A stretch of 64,000 bases of DNA, taken from Phyllobacterium calauticae (lineage in GTDB: Bacteria; Pseudomonadota; Alphaproteobacteria; Rhizobiales; Rhizobiaceae). Shown piece by piece: positions 19,488 to 31,319 of the stretch (position 1 is the stretch's first letter; the number at the start of each line of letters is the position of its first letter). Location: contig NZ_JAGENB010000003.1 of the NCBI RefSeq assembly GCF_019991125.1, positions 1-64,000 of the forward strand, read 5' to 3'. The position numbers and the translations under genes are program-made. Under the pieces are notes generated by a model that saw nothing but the letters and a program-made list of their open reading frames with translations, was not told the origin of the DNA and searched no databases.

Positions 19488-19808
19488 TCAGCAGTCGCCG
19501 CTTTTGCTGCCGTTGCTGTTGAGGATGCAGACGGAATCGGGAGATTTCTGCAAAATGCTGCGGCGGATCGTGTATTCGGACGGCGCCGCCTTCTTGATCG
19601 AGCCAGTCGACATCGTGTCGATGGATCGGCTCGATGCGTAGTCCACAACGGATTTCGACTTGCGGTCGGCAAGCGGTGCAACAACCAGTGCGAGTGCGAT
19701 TGCAGCAGAACCGAACAAAAGGGTTATGCGCAAGATGCCAGTTCCCGCACCCAGGAATGTCCTGGTCTGCGCTGCAGCCTCGTCGAGATTGTCGAATTTA
19801 TACCCCAT
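19488..19808 (-). CDS. Conserved hypothetical protein, one membrane segment
   Basis: A 106-residue protein of unknown function. One transmembrane helix covers about residues 26-46 (ILRITLLFGSAAIALALVVA). The part after it is short, with TMSTGSIKK and two Cys near the end (CILNSNGSKSGDC). No enzyme motif is seen. The frame uses GC-rich codons like its neighbours, and its start MGYKFDNLDEAAAQT looks structured, so I consider it a real gene. It ends 10 bases from the convergent methyltransferase stop. Confidence 0.65.
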   Translation of the reverse strand: MGYKFDNLDEAAAQTRTFLGAGTGILRITLLFGSAAIALALVVAPLADRKSKSVVDYASSRSIDTMSTGSIKKAAPSEYTIRRSILQKSPDSVCILNSNGSKSGDC

Positions 19809-19922
19809 GCACCACCTGGAAAAATTGATCCGTCCTTGATTAAAAGTCGCCCATTCGCGTGAAGGATCGATTAACGATTTGGGTTAATTTGACGGTGATG
19901 AAATCTTAACCACGATTTGCTG

Positions 19923-20339
19923 TCAGAGAAGGTCGATCAGGAACGGGATCAGCGGGATATCGGCTGGTGGCATCGGGTAGTCGCGCATGTCTTTCGGCCG
20001 CACCCATTTCAACGCCTGGCCTTCCATGGAGCGCGGAATACCCTCATAGCGGCGGCAGATGAACAGCGGCATCAGCAGATGAAATGTCTCATAGGTGAAA
20101 CTGGCAAAGGTCAGCGGCGCCAGGCATGCCGGCTTGACGATGATCCCCAGTTCCTCATGCAGTTCGCGGATCAGGCTTTCCTCCGGCGTTTCGCCGGGCT
20201 CCACCTTGCCGCCGGGAAACTCCCACAGGCCGGCCAGCGACTTGCCTTCCGGCCGCTGGGTCAGCAACACCCGCCCGTCGGTATCGACGAGCGCACAGGC
20301 CGTTACAAGCAGGATGGGGTGTTTGGGCGCATCGCTCAT
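19923..20339 (-). CDS. mutT: Nudix hydrolase, MutT-like
   Basis: A 138-residue protein, full length for MutT, which removes 8-oxo-dGTP from the nucleotide pool. The Nudix box is complete at residues 44-66: G-x5-E, then RELHEELGI. The N terminus (LVTACALVDTDGRVLLTQRP) matches MutT. Its ATG overlaps the stop of the GNAT gene by 4 bases, giving an argJ-GNAT-mutT operon, an arrangement I know from Rhizobiales. Confidence 0.93.
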   Translation of the reverse strand: MSDAPKHPILLVTACALVDTDGRVLLTQRPEGKSLAGLWEFPGGKVEPGETPEESLIRELHEELGIIVKPACLAPLTFASFTYETFHLLMPLFICRRYEGIPRSMEGQALKWVRPKDMRDYPMPPADIPLIPFLIDLL

Positions 20340-21109
20340 GCGTCTGGCGCCTGCCGGTAAGCGTAACGGTATGCCTCGGCAAAGCCGATCTTCTCATAGA
20401 GCGCAATGGCACCGGCGTTGTCGGCTTCCACCTGCAGCCAGCCCCGCTTGGCGCCATGCTGCGCGGCCCATTTGATGGCCGATTTGACGATCATCCGCCC
20501 GTGCCCCCTGCGGCGGCTCGCCGCCAGCGTGCCGATGTTGAACAGCCCTGCCAGTAGACCGTCCTGCACGCAGATCGCGGTCGAAACCGGCTCGCCATCC
20601 TCTTCGACGACAAACAGACCCTTGGCCGGACGAATGGCATTGATTACCTCGATCAGGCCGGGCTTGGCCGACGGATTTTCCTGCTGCACTGCGACCGCGG
20701 CATCGACGTACCGGCCGGTATCGCGCAGGGGTATCTGGTCGATGGCATCGGACAGATCGATGTTTCCGAGATCCGCCACCATGACGAGGGACTCATCAAA
20801 GCGCGACCAGCCCGACGCATCGAGATAGGCATCCAGCGCCGCAGGCGCGAGCGGCGAAAGGCGAAACACCGGCGGACGGCCATAGGCGCGCAAACGTTGA
20901 ACAGCGCGGGCAACACGCTGTTCCATATTGTCGGTGTCGCCCGGATCGAGCGGATTGACCGAGTTCAGGCGTTTGGACGGGTGGCATGCCGTCATGCGGA
21001 TCGCCCAGCTGCCGTCGTAGTGAACCGACGCGGCTGGCCAGGCCCTGAACCCGACAGCCTCGATCTGCCGGATCTGGGCCAGCGGCATCGTGCTCCGATC
21101 CAAGTCCAT
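20336..21109 (-). CDS. GNAT family N-acetyltransferase
   Basis: A 257-residue protein. The GNAT acyl-CoA-binding motif is RRRGHGRMIVKSAI, near residue 200, with the closing ALYEKIGFAEAYRYAYR at the end. The N-terminal 120 residues are a divergent second domain. The substrate is unknown. I chose the ATG at 21109, which shares one base with the argJ stop (TGATG); the open frame continues upstream only as a shadow of argJ. Co-translation with argJ and mutT is likely. Confidence 0.88.
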   Translation of the reverse strand: MDLDRSTMPLAQIRQIEAVGFRAWPAASVHYDGSWAIRMTACHPSKRLNSVNPLDPGDTDNMEQRVARAVQRLRAYGRPPVFRLSPLAPAALDAYLDASGWSRFDESLVMVADLGNIDLSDAIDQIPLRDTGRYVDAAVAVQQENPSAKPGLIEVINAIRPAKGLFVVEEDGEPVSTAICVQDGLLAGLFNIGTLAASRRRGHGRMIVKSAIKWAAQHGAKRGWLQVEADNAGAIALYEKIGFAEAYRYAYRQAPDA

Positions 21110-22350
21110 CAGCTGCGGTAATCGCCGTTGATCGTCACATATTCCTTGGTGAGGTCGCAGGTCCAGACCGTGGCCTTGCCCTTGCCGAGCCCGATATCGA
21201 CCTTGACGGCAATATCCTCGTTTTTCATGTAGTCGGATGTCGCGGCTTCCGAATAGTCCGGATCGCGCTCGCCATGGCGGGCAACGCGGATATCGCCGAA
21301 CCAGATGGCAAGACGGTCCCGGTCCGCCGGCTCGCCGGCCTTGCCGACCGCCATGACGATGCGGCCCCAATTGGCGTCCTCGCCGGCTGCCGCCGTCTTG
21401 ACCAGCGGTGAATTGGCGATCGACAGGGCGATACGCTTGGCCGAACGCGAGGACGTCGCGCCCGTCACGGTGATCTCGAGCATCTTGCGCGCGCCCTCGC
21501 CGTCGCGCACGACCTGCAGGGCCAGGTTTTTCAACACGCGGTCGAGTGCCTTGGCAAAGGCTTTCAGGCGCTTGTCCTTTTCCTTCGTCACCGGTTCCGC
21601 CCCGCGTTCGGCAGCGGTGCCCGTTGCGAACAGCAGCAATGTATCGGATGTCGAGGTGTCGCTGTCGACCGTCACGGAGTTGAAGCTCTTGCCGACCGAC
21701 TTGGACAGAAGTTTCTGCAGGATATCGGAGGCGATCGGCGCATCAGTCGCCACGAAGGACAGCATCGTTGCCATGTCGGGGGCGATCATGCCCGCACCCT
21801 TGGCGATACCGTTGATGGTCACCGGCACACCGCCAAGCAGGACGGTTTCGGTTGCAACTTTAGGGAATGTATCGGTTGTCATGATGGCGCTGGCCGCGTC
21901 CTGCCAGCGTTCGGACGTGGCGCTCTTGGCCATATCCTCGAGCAGGTGGCTGAACTTGCCGGCATCCAGCGGTTCGCCGATGACACCGGTGGAGGCGAGA
22001 AACACTTCGCCGGGCTTGCAGCCGATTGCCTTGGCGGCAGCGGCCGCCGTCGCCTTGGTCGACTCACGGCCCTTCTTGCCGGTGAAGGCGTTGGCATTGC
22101 CGGAATTGACGACAACCGCGCGGGCTTTGCCGCCGCTCAGGCTGTCACGGCAGAAATCCACCGCCGCTGACGGGCATTTGGACCGGGTAAACACACCGGC
22201 CACCGCCACCGGCTTGTCGAATACGATCAGGAGAACGTCCGTTCGGCCCTTATATTTGATTCCCGCTTCAGCGGTTGCGATCCGGGCGCCGCGAATTTCG
22301 GGCATGGCCGGGACATGTTTGGGAGCCAGGGGAGAGACAGACGTGGACAT
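21109..22350 (-). CDS. argJ: Bifunctional glutamate N-acetyltransferase/amino-acid acetyltransferase ArgJ
   Basis: A 413-residue enzyme of arginine synthesis that recycles the acetyl group from N-acetylornithine to glutamate. The self-cleavage site is seen in [14 protein letters not shown], with T195 as the nucleophile that becomes the N terminus of the beta chain. The length is standard. It begins the argJ-GNAT-mutT run and follows the parvulin gene with a hairpin between. Confidence 0.97.
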   Translation of the reverse strand: MSTSVSPLAPKHVPAMPEIRGARIATAEAGIKYKGRTDVLLIVFDKPVAVAGVFTRSKCPSAAVDFCRDSLSGGKARAVVVNSGNANAFTGKKGRESTKATAAAAAKAIGCKPGEVFLASTGVIGEPLDAGKFSHLLEDMAKSATSERWQDAASAIMTTDTFPKVATETVLLGGVPVTINGIAKGAGMIAPDMATMLSFVATDAPIASDILQKLLSKSVGKSFNSVTVDSDTSTSDTLLLFATGTAAERGAEPVTKEKDKRLKAFAKALDRVLKNLALQVVRDGEGARKMLEITVTGATSSRSAKRIALSIANSPLVKTAAAGEDANWGRIVMAVGKAGEPADRDRLAIWFGDIRVARHGERDPDYSEAATSDYMKNEDIAVKVDIGLGKGKATVWTCDLTKEYVTINGDYRS

Positions 22351-22410
22351 CGGTTACCTCGAAAAGGTGTTTGACAAGGTTCAGTGCGGCGGCATTTTCA
22401 AAGGGGTCAA

Positions 22411-22434
22411 GGCCCGGGACCGAAATCCCGGGCC
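22411..22434 (-). terminator. Stem-loop after the parvulin gene
   Basis: A 9-bp inverted repeat GGCCCGGGA / TCCCGGGCC with a 6-base loop starts a few bases past the stop of the PPIase gene. On the minus strand a short TTGACCCCTTT tract follows, so termination may be partial. Confidence 0.6.
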
Positions 22435-22440
22435 AGGATA

Positions 22441-23361
22441 TTACTGTTCCTGGGCGTCCGTAGCGGCCTTCATGGCCTTTTCGGTTTCCGGGTCGGTGTA
22501 CTGGATCTTCAGGTCGGCGCGTTCCTTCTTGACCAGCTCGACATAGCGTTCACGGATGAGGATCGACTTCACCTGATCCTTGACCTGATCGAATGCCGGC
22601 GGCTGCTGCACGCGCTTGTCTTCCAGCTTGATGACATGGAAGCCGAACTGTGTCTGGACCGGTTCCTTGGTGTATTTGCCGACATCCAGCGCCATTGCCG
22701 CCTTTTCAAATTCCGGGACCATCTGTCCGGCGGAGAAATAGCCGAGGTCGCCGCCCTGTGCTGCCGATCCGTCGGTCGACTTTGCCTTGGCAACGTCTTC
22801 GAAGGAAGCACCGCCGTCGAGCTGCTTGATGATCGCTTCAGCTTCTTCCTTGGTCTTGACCAGGATATGACGGGCGCGAACTTCGTTCTGCGGCGGCATT
22901 GCTGCCATTTCCTTGTCATAGCGGGCACGCACATCGGCATCGGTGATCTTGTCGACAACCTGCTGCTTGAAGAAATCATTGTGCAGGGCACGATCCTTCA
23001 GGAACTGCATGCGTGCCTTGAATTCCGGCGTGGCATCCAGCTTCTCGGCTTCGGCCTTGGCTGCCAGGGCCTTGATGTCGATGATGGCGGCCAGAGCGGC
23101 CAAACGACGCTGCTCGTCCGGAAGACGGGCGAACTGCGGATCGAGATCGGCGGAAATCTGGTCGACGTCCTTGGAGGTGATCTTGTCGCCATTGATCGTG
23201 GCCAGCACCTTGTTCGGATCGGCCTTGACGGCATCCGCCTTGGCGGCATCCGGTTTTGCAGCACCAGCTTTACCGGCATCCTGGGCCATGGCCACGGAGG
23301 AAACACCGGTCAAAAACACAGCAGCAGTCATGAATGAAAGGGTTTTACGCAATTGGTTCAT
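22441..23361 (-). CDS. Peptidyl-prolyl cis-trans isomerase, parvulin type (SurA/PrsA-like), exported
   Basis: A 306-residue periplasmic folding factor. A signal peptide ends near A26 (VSSVAMA). An Ala/Lys-rich linker follows, then a SurA N-like helical region, and the rotamase domain at about 155-250 (VRARHILVKTKEEA, GGDLGYFSAGQMVPEFE, FGFHVIKLE). It probably helps outer-membrane protein folding; placed back to back with secA, both serve export. An AGGAG site precedes the ATG. Confidence 0.92.
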   Translation of the reverse strand: MNQLRKTLSFMTAAVFLTGVSSVAMAQDAGKAGAAKPDAAKADAVKADPNKVLATINGDKITSKDVDQISADLDPQFARLPDEQRRLAALAAIIDIKALAAKAEAEKLDATPEFKARMQFLKDRALHNDFFKQQVVDKITDADVRARYDKEMAAMPPQNEVRARHILVKTKEEAEAIIKQLDGGASFEDVAKAKSTDGSAAQGGDLGYFSAGQMVPEFEKAAMALDVGKYTKEPVQTQFGFHVIKLEDKRVQQPPAFDQVKDQVKSILIRERYVELVKKERADLKIQYTDPETEKAMKAATDAQEQ

Positions 23362-23588
23362 AGGTCAATTTCTCCTTAGGAGGACCGGTACGGGCTATGA
23401 TTACGGCAGAATTTTGCCTTGACGAAGCGATCAACTGCGTGCTGCTTCAACATTGACATCATTCGAGCCCCCTCTTATCTGTCCATCGGCTTTGCGTCCA
23501 GATAGCTTGGCAACAGATAGGCTTATACATTTGACTCAGTGTCCGTATTGTATCAGGCATTCTCCATGCCCGGCTTCGGACCCTAAAA

Positions 23589-23604
23589 GCTAGGTTTTCC
23601 TAGC
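23589..23604 (+). promoter_or_regulatory. Small hairpin in the secA leader
   Basis: GCTAGG-TTTT-CCTAGC forms a perfect 6-bp stem with a 4-base loop 24 bases before the secA start and just ahead of its ribosome site. It might affect translation initiation; there is no direct evidence. Confidence 0.35.
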
Positions 23605-23628
23605 GAAACGAACAAGAGAGGACCAGGG

Positions 23629-26346
<2,718 letters not shown>

Positions 26347-26354
26347 CACACCCA

Positions 26355-26393
26355 CAGAAGGCCGCGTCCAACGACGCGGCCTTCTGCTTTTTT
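26355..26393 (+). terminator. Rho-independent terminator of secA
   Basis: A perfect 14-bp stem CAGAAGGCCGCGTC / GACGCGGCCTTCTG with a CAAC loop, followed by CTTTTTTC. It lies 9 bases after the secA stop and is the clearest terminator in the window. Confidence 0.95.
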
Positions 26394-26482
26394 CGAACCC
26401 GTTGCGACTGTCGGTCTGGCCGAACGTTTTTTAAACGTTTACGGACTATATCTCCTTGGAATGCCAACAGGTGGAGCTGCGC

Positions 26483-27895
26483 GTGCGATTTTCTGCGGTA
26501 ACGACTGCAGACCGATTTTTACCGGAAAAGCTGTCACTGCGTCTTCGTCCCTGGTTATCGCGCCTGGATCAGTTGCTTGACGGCTCGAACGAACACGCCG
26601 TTGCCCAGCGCGTCTCCCTGATTGCCTTCCTCGTCCGCGTGATCAGCGCGGGCATTGCCCTGATTTCCCAGGTGATCTTTGCCCGCTGGATGGGCCCGTT
26701 CGAATACGGCATCTTCGTTCTCGTGTGGGTGACGGTCGTCATCCTCGGAAACCTGTCCTGCCTCGGCTTCCAGACCACCGTCATCCGCTTCGTACCGGAA
26801 TATCTGGAGCGCAGGCAATACGACCTTTTGCGCGGGATTTTGTTCACCAGCAAGACATTTGCGGTCAGTATGACCACCGGCGTTGCCCTGGCCGGTGCCG
26901 TTCTCATCTACGCCTTGCGTGACCTGATCGAGACCTACTACATCGCGCCGTTCCTCGTCGGGCTGATATGCCTGCCCATGATTGCCCTTGGCGATACGCT
27001 TGATGGAACGGCGCGTTCGCGCTCATGGGTGCTGGTTGCCCTGACCCCGACCTATATCATCCGTCCCGTCCTGACCCTCGTGGTCATGAGCATCGCCCAT
27101 ATCAGCGGTCTGGCGCCGACGGCCATGACGGCTCTCGGCTCCGCCGTTGTTGCGACCTATGCGACATCGGTTCTGCAGTTCTTCGCCGTGCGCAAGCGCT
27201 TCGGCGGCGTCGTGCCGCCCGGTCCGCGCGCCATCCATTTCCGCGACTGGCTCGCCGTGTCCTTGCCGATCTTTCTGGTCGAGGGGTTCTTTTTTCTTTT
27301 GACCAATGCCGACGTCCTGATGGTCGGGCGCTACATGGATCCCGACAAGGTCGCCACCTACTATGCCACCGTCAAGCTGCTTGCCCTGGTGCATTTCGTC
27401 TACTTCTCGGTGAAGGCGGGCGCGGCCCAGCGCTACTCGGAGTTGATGCAGAATTTCGACCATACCCGGCTCGAACAGTTTGCCCGGGACACGGCGCGCT
27501 GGACGTTCTGGCCGTCGCTGGCCATGGCCATTGTCCTACTGGTTCTGGGCGAGCCGTTGCTGTGGCTTTTCGGTGCACAGTTCACCGAAGGTTATCCGCT
27601 GCTGTTCATCATGGTGATCGGCGTGGTGGCGCGCGCTTCGGTCGGACCGGCCGAAAGTCTTTTGAACATGGCGGGAAAGCAGAAAATCTGCGCCATCGTT
27701 TACGCGATTACCCTGGTCGTTAATATTTGTCTCAGCATTTTTATGATACCACGATACGGCCTTGCAGGCGCAGCCTGCGCCACGGCCGCCTCGATGGTGT
27801 TTGAAGCGCTTGTTCTGGCGTTGACCGTTTACAACCGTCTCAACATCACAATGTTTGTTTTCGCCGGCAGGAATCCTGCCAAGGAAGAGATCTGA
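26483..27895 (+). CDS. Polysaccharide flippase (MOP superfamily, Wzx-like)
   Basis: A 470-residue membrane protein with some twelve hydrophobic helices. The early ARWMGPFEYGIFVLVWVTVV pattern and the repeated helix pairs belong to the Wzx/MATE group that flips lipid-linked sugars. I prefer the GTG at 26483, which has GGAG 6 bases upstream and yields MRFSAVTTAD; a TTG at 26456 is an alternative. It overlaps the next gene by one base (TGATG). Its role is probably export of a surface polysaccharide, but no glycosyltransferases are nearby. Confidence 0.88.
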   Translation: MRFSAVTTADRFLPEKLSLRLRPWLSRLDQLLDGSNEHAVAQRVSLIAFLVRVISAGIALISQVIFARWMGPFEYGIFVLVWVTVVILGNLSCLGFQTTVIRFVPEYLERRQYDLLRGILFTSKTFAVSMTTGVALAGAVLIYALRDLIETYYIAPFLVGLICLPMIALGDTLDGTARSRSWVLVALTPTYIIRPVLTLVVMSIAHISGLAPTAMTALGSAVVATYATSVLQFFAVRKRFGGVVPPGPRAIHFRDWLAVSLPIFLVEGFFFLLTNADVLMVGRYMDPDKVATYYATVKLLALVHFVYFSVKAGAAQRYSELMQNFDHTRLEQFARDTARWTFWPSLAMAIVLLVLGEPLLWLFGAQFTEGYPLLFIMVIGVVARASVGPAESLLNMAGKQKICAIVYAITLVVNICLSIFMIPRYGLAGAACATAASMVFEALVLALTVYNRLNITMFVFAGRNPAKEEI

Positions 27896-29178
27896 TGGCT
27901 GCAATACCGCTTCTCGAAGAACTGGCCGGCGGCCCGTCCTCGCAGATCATTTCGCAGTTGGCCGGCTTCGAATCGCGCGATGCTGCCAAGCAGATTGAGG
28001 AAACCCTGGGAAGCCGCGGCGTGCCGCGCAAATTGTCCGTCTATTCCGCTTCCGCCGGATTCGATCTTTCGGAGGAGCTGGAACACCTCGCCTACCGGAC
28101 CATCGAACCGAACGTCTTCTTCAATCCGCGTTTCCTGGCGCCTGCCATGCCCCGCCTCGATGACCGTCAGGTGCGGTTCATGGTCGTGCGCGACGAGAAT
28201 GACGTGAAGAGCCGCCTGCGCTTCCTGATGCCCTATACGATCGAGCGTCCCGGCTTTACCTTTTCCGCATCGATCCTGCGGGCCTGGGCCACGCCGTTCG
28301 GGCCGCAGGGCACCCCGCTGATCGACCGCGACGATCCCGTCGGCGTCCTCAACGACCTCTTCGATATGCTTGCGCGCAAGCATCTCAAGTTTCCGGAAGT
28401 TCTGGTGCTGCCCGATCTTCTCCTCAACCGTCCCGTGGCCCAGCTTTTCCGTTCGGTCGCGCTTGATCGCAACCTGCCCACGACCACCATTGGCACCGTG
28501 GAGCGGCCATTTCTGGAAAGCACGCAGGAGGGCGACGCCTATCTGCGCGAAGCGCTGGGAACACGGCACGCCAAGGAATACAGGCGGTTGTGGCGGCGTC
28601 TGGCGGAACAGGGCAAGCTGACCTATACGGTCAGCCGCACGGAAGACGATATCCGCGCGCGGCTCGAGGATTTCCTCGCGGTGGAAGCCAGCGGCTGGAA
28701 AGGTCAGCGCGGCTCGGCCATGGCGGTCGACCGGTTCCGCGCGGCATTCGCCCGCGAAGCCGTCAACAATCTCGCGGGCCGCGATCTCGCCCGCATCCAC
28801 ACGCTCGAGCTGGATGGTCGGACGATTGCCGTTCTGGTGGTCTTCGTCGAGGCCGGACAGGCGTGGACCTGGAAAACGGCCTATGATGAAAACCTTGCCG
28901 CCTATTCGCCCGGCGTTCTCCTGATGATCGAGATGCTGAAGAACCACCTGGACGATCCGAATATCGATCGCACGGATTCCTGCGCCGTTCCCGATCATCC
29001 CGTCGCATCCCGCCTGTTTCAGGAGCGCGAAAGCATCGGTACGCTGGTGATCGGCCTGACCCCGGCATCGGATCGCGCGGCCCGCCAGGCCGCCTCGCAG
29101 ATCCATCTCTACCGGCGCACCCAGAACATTGCCCGTATCGTCCGCGAACGGTTGCGCGGACTGACCGGCCGGAAATGA
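27895..29178 (+). CDS. GNAT superfamily protein (BioF2/CelD-like)
   Basis: A 427-residue protein that resembles the acetyltransferase family often found in cellulose or exopolysaccharide clusters. The central part (about 200-360) has the two-lobed GNAT look: KEYRRLWRRLAEQGKLTYTV, then FLAVEASGWKGQRGSAMA, and AAYSPGVLLMIEMLK. It starts on the last base of the flippase stop, so they are translated together, and it may acylate the sugar unit that the flippase moves. That role is inference. Confidence 0.75.
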   Translation: MAAIPLLEELAGGPSSQIISQLAGFESRDAAKQIEETLGSRGVPRKLSVYSASAGFDLSEELEHLAYRTIEPNVFFNPRFLAPAMPRLDDRQVRFMVVRDENDVKSRLRFLMPYTIERPGFTFSASILRAWATPFGPQGTPLIDRDDPVGVLNDLFDMLARKHLKFPEVLVLPDLLLNRPVAQLFRSVALDRNLPTTTIGTVERPFLESTQEGDAYLREALGTRHAKEYRRLWRRLAEQGKLTYTVSRTEDDIRARLEDFLAVEASGWKGQRGSAMAVDRFRAAFAREAVNNLAGRDLARIHTLELDGRTIAVLVVFVEAGQAWTWKTAYDENLAAYSPGVLLMIEMLKNHLDDPNIDRTDSCAVPDHPVASRLFQERESIGTLVIGLTPASDRAARQAASQIHLYRRTQNIARIVRERLRGLTGRK

Positions 29179-29196
29179 TGCAGGCCTGCATAAGGC

Positions 29197-29550
29197 CTAC
29201 ACTTTTTCCTTCTTTTTCACGGGCGCAGGCTTTTCCGGCTCGACCGGTGCATCCGGCTTGGGCGCCAGGAGCTTGCGCAGGGAACCGATCTTGTCCTTGA
29301 CCAGCGGACGGAAGCGCGTCGCGCGATAGGGCATGTCGGCCGCGCCATAGCCCTCCGGGCCATCGTCATTGCCGCGATGGATTTCCTCGACCTTGATGCC
29401 GACAAACTCGCCATCGACATAGTGCTTGTACATGCCGACCCAGCGCACCGTGTAAATCTGGCCTTTGCGGATCAGCTGATCGATGCTGACATTCTTGAAC
29501 TTGTCATCAATGCAAACGACCTTCTGGCCAATATAAAAGTCATTCATCAT
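29197..29550 (-). CDS. Conserved hypothetical protein
   Basis: A 117-residue protein of unknown function. The first 65 residues (MNDFYIGQKVVCIDDKFKN... KGQIYTVRWVGMYKHYVDG) look like a small beta-barrel domain of the kind seen in phage-related or DNA-associated small proteins. The C-terminal end is a Lys/Pro-rich tail (PVEPEKPAPVKKKEKV). The start may be M1 or M2. I know similar proteins in rhizobia but no assigned function. Confidence 0.65.
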   Translation of the reverse strand: MMNDFYIGQKVVCIDDKFKNVSIDQLIRKGQIYTVRWVGMYKHYVDGEFVGIKVEEIHRGNDDGPEGYGAADMPYRATRFRPLVKDKIGSLRKLLAPKPDAPVEPEKPAPVKKKEKV

Positions 29551-29601
29551 CTCACCTTGGCATATCCGGTTTGGCAGTTTGGGGCGTACCGCGTGCCGGC
29601 T

Positions 29602-29838
29602 TCAGGTCTTCTTTTGAACGGCAGCCCGCAAGACATCGTTGATACGATCCTGCCATCCGGGCCCATCCGCCTGGAAATGCTCCAGCACGGCGCGATCGAT
29701 CCGGATCGAAACGAGCTCCTTGGCATGGGGCACCGCCGATGTCTCACGCATAGGGAGAACAATTTTCTTGGCAACCGGCTTGAACAGTGCTTCGGCGGCT
29801 GCCATCGGGTTTACCGGCCGGCGCGGGGGATTGGCCAT
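29602..29838 (-). CDS. BrnA-like antitoxin (DUF4415), without visible toxin
   Basis: A 78-residue protein. The C-terminal VSIRIDRAVLEHFQADGPGWQDRINDVLRAAV matches the DUF4415/BrnA pattern, a ribbon-helix-helix DNA-binding antitoxin whose motif VSIRLD...GWQ...IN is diagnostic. The ATG has AGGAG 7 bases before it; upstream in-frame codons run into the cyclase gene. BrnT normally sits just upstream, but here the cyclase does, so this is an orphan. Confidence 0.8.
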   Translation of the reverse strand: MANPPRRPVNPMAAAEALFKPVAKKIVLPMRETSAVPHAKELVSIRIDRAVLEHFQADGPGWQDRINDVLRAAVQKKT

Positions 29839-29869
29839 GTGAATTCTCCTCGTTTGTCCAATCACCACA

Positions 29870-31123
29870 TCAGGCTGGAATCTCTGCCACAGTAAGGCAA
29901 TCGCCGGAGAACGCAAAGACATCAATGGGTTCATCAAGCCCGCGGAGCGCATAGGAGCCCAGATTCTCCATGTTGCATTCGACCCCGGCCAAATCGACAA
30001 AGGCTTTCGACAGCAGAACCGGGCGTTTGACCTGCTTGGTCAGGCTTTCCAGGCGCGAGGCAATGTTCACGGCGGGTCCGATAACGGTAAAATCCAGCCG
30101 CTTGCGCGAGCCTATATTGCCGTACATGACATCCCCGACGTGAACGCCGATGCCGTAACCCAGCGGCTTGCGCCCTTCCCTGACATGGTCGGCATTCAAC
30201 GCGGTCATGGCCGCCTGCGCCTCGGCGATGGCATGCAGCAGATCAGTACAGGCCTTCGGATTGCTCAGCGGGAAGATGGCCAGCAGGCCATCGCCCATGA
30301 ATTTGAGGATTTCCCCGCCATATTTTTCGATGGGCTCCGACATCGCATCGAAATAGCCATTGAGCAATTCGATGACATTGTCGCGGGGCCAGGCGTCCGA
30401 GATCGCGGTGAAATCGCGCAGGTCGCAGATCAGGATCGCCGCGCCGACGGTCACGCCGCTGCCGCGGGTGGTGGCACCGGCAAGAATCTGCTCGCTGGCA
30501 TGCGGCCCGACATAGGTTTCGAGCAGCGTGCGGGCGAAGCGGTTCTTGAGCCGGATCTCGCTGACCAGCGCCAGGGCGGGAAGCAGGTCCGCCAGAACAG
30601 CCATATGATCATCGCCGAAGCCGCCCGGCCGGTCCGTGGCGAAGGTCACCACATGCCGCTTGCCAAGAGTGTGCTCCAGCGGCCAGGCCACGTAGTCCGT
30701 CAGCCCCTCGGCGCGCAGTTCGCCCACCACCGAATATTCCTGCCCGGTGTCACCGGCCTGGTCAAAGTGCAGCCGGACTTCATCGGCCCCCTCGGAAATG
30801 TCGTTGAGCGGGCTGTTCAGATATTCGGCAGTCTGCTCGGCTCCGTATTCGAATGTACGGATTTCCGCCTCGGCGGCACCGCGCCTCCACAGAATGCGGG
30901 CACCGCGCCATTGCGGGTGCTGTATCCTCAGATGCAGCGACATCCGGGCAACGGGCACGCCCGCATCCACGAGCCGTTCGCCCATCTCGACCAGGATATT
31001 GTCGATAAAGCGCTGATTGCGCGTCTCGATCATCAGCCAGTCGAGCAGTTCACTGCGTTGAGCCGGCCAGGTGCCGCCGCCCGTACCGGGCGAGGTCACC
31101 TTCAAATTCACCAAAGATTGCAT
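29870..31123 (-). CDS. Class III adenylate/guanylate cyclase
   Basis: A 417-residue protein. The C-terminal domain (about 225-395) is a class III cyclase: VGAAILICDLRDFTAIS contains the metal-binding Asp, and YGGEILKFMGDGLLAIF and RLDFTVIGPAVNIASRLE are the other standard motifs. The N-terminal 220 residues hold no domain I can name; they lack membrane helices, so this is probably a cytosolic sensor. Product (cAMP or cGMP) cannot be settled here. Confidence 0.9.
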   Translation of the reverse strand: MQSLVNLKVTSPGTGGGTWPAQRSELLDWLMIETRNQRFIDNILVEMGERLVDAGVPVARMSLHLRIQHPQWRGARILWRRGAAEAEIRTFEYGAEQTAEYLNSPLNDISEGADEVRLHFDQAGDTGQEYSVVGELRAEGLTDYVAWPLEHTLGKRHVVTFATDRPGGFGDDHMAVLADLLPALALVSEIRLKNRFARTLLETYVGPHASEQILAGATTRGSGVTVGAAILICDLRDFTAISDAWPRDNVIELLNGYFDAMSEPIEKYGGEILKFMGDGLLAIFPLSNPKACTDLLHAIAEAQAAMTALNADHVREGRKPLGYGIGVHVGDVMYGNIGSRKRLDFTVIGPAVNIASRLESLTKQVKRPVLLSKAFVDLAGVECNMENLGSYALRGLDEPIDVFAFSGDCLTVAEIPA

Positions 31124-31267
31124 TGCAATACCCCGTCATGATCACGTCTGCACACGACCTGGAATGACGGCGCCACGGCACGGCCGCCAGATCGGAACGC
31201 CAAGGCTTATGTGGTTGGTCCTTGCATCGATTATAAGGGGTTGCAAGCGCCGTGCATAGAATGCAAA

Positions 31268-31299
31268 AGCCTCCGCATTCCGACGGGGATGCGGAGGCT
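31268..31299 (-). terminator. Terminator of the alpha/beta hydrolase gene
   Basis: Inverted repeat AGCCTCCGCAT / ATGCGGAGGCT with a 10-base loop lies about 20 bases beyond the stop of the hydrolase gene. On the minus strand TTTTGCAT follows. It also ends the run before the cyclase gene. Confidence 0.75.
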
Positions 31300-31319
31300 G
31301 GCACGCGCGACAGTTCAGG

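Noticed and set aside
19860-19890. CtrA box upstream of the small hypothetical protein
   Set aside because: Two TTAA elements are present but are spaced 9 bases apart rather than 7, so the match is poor.
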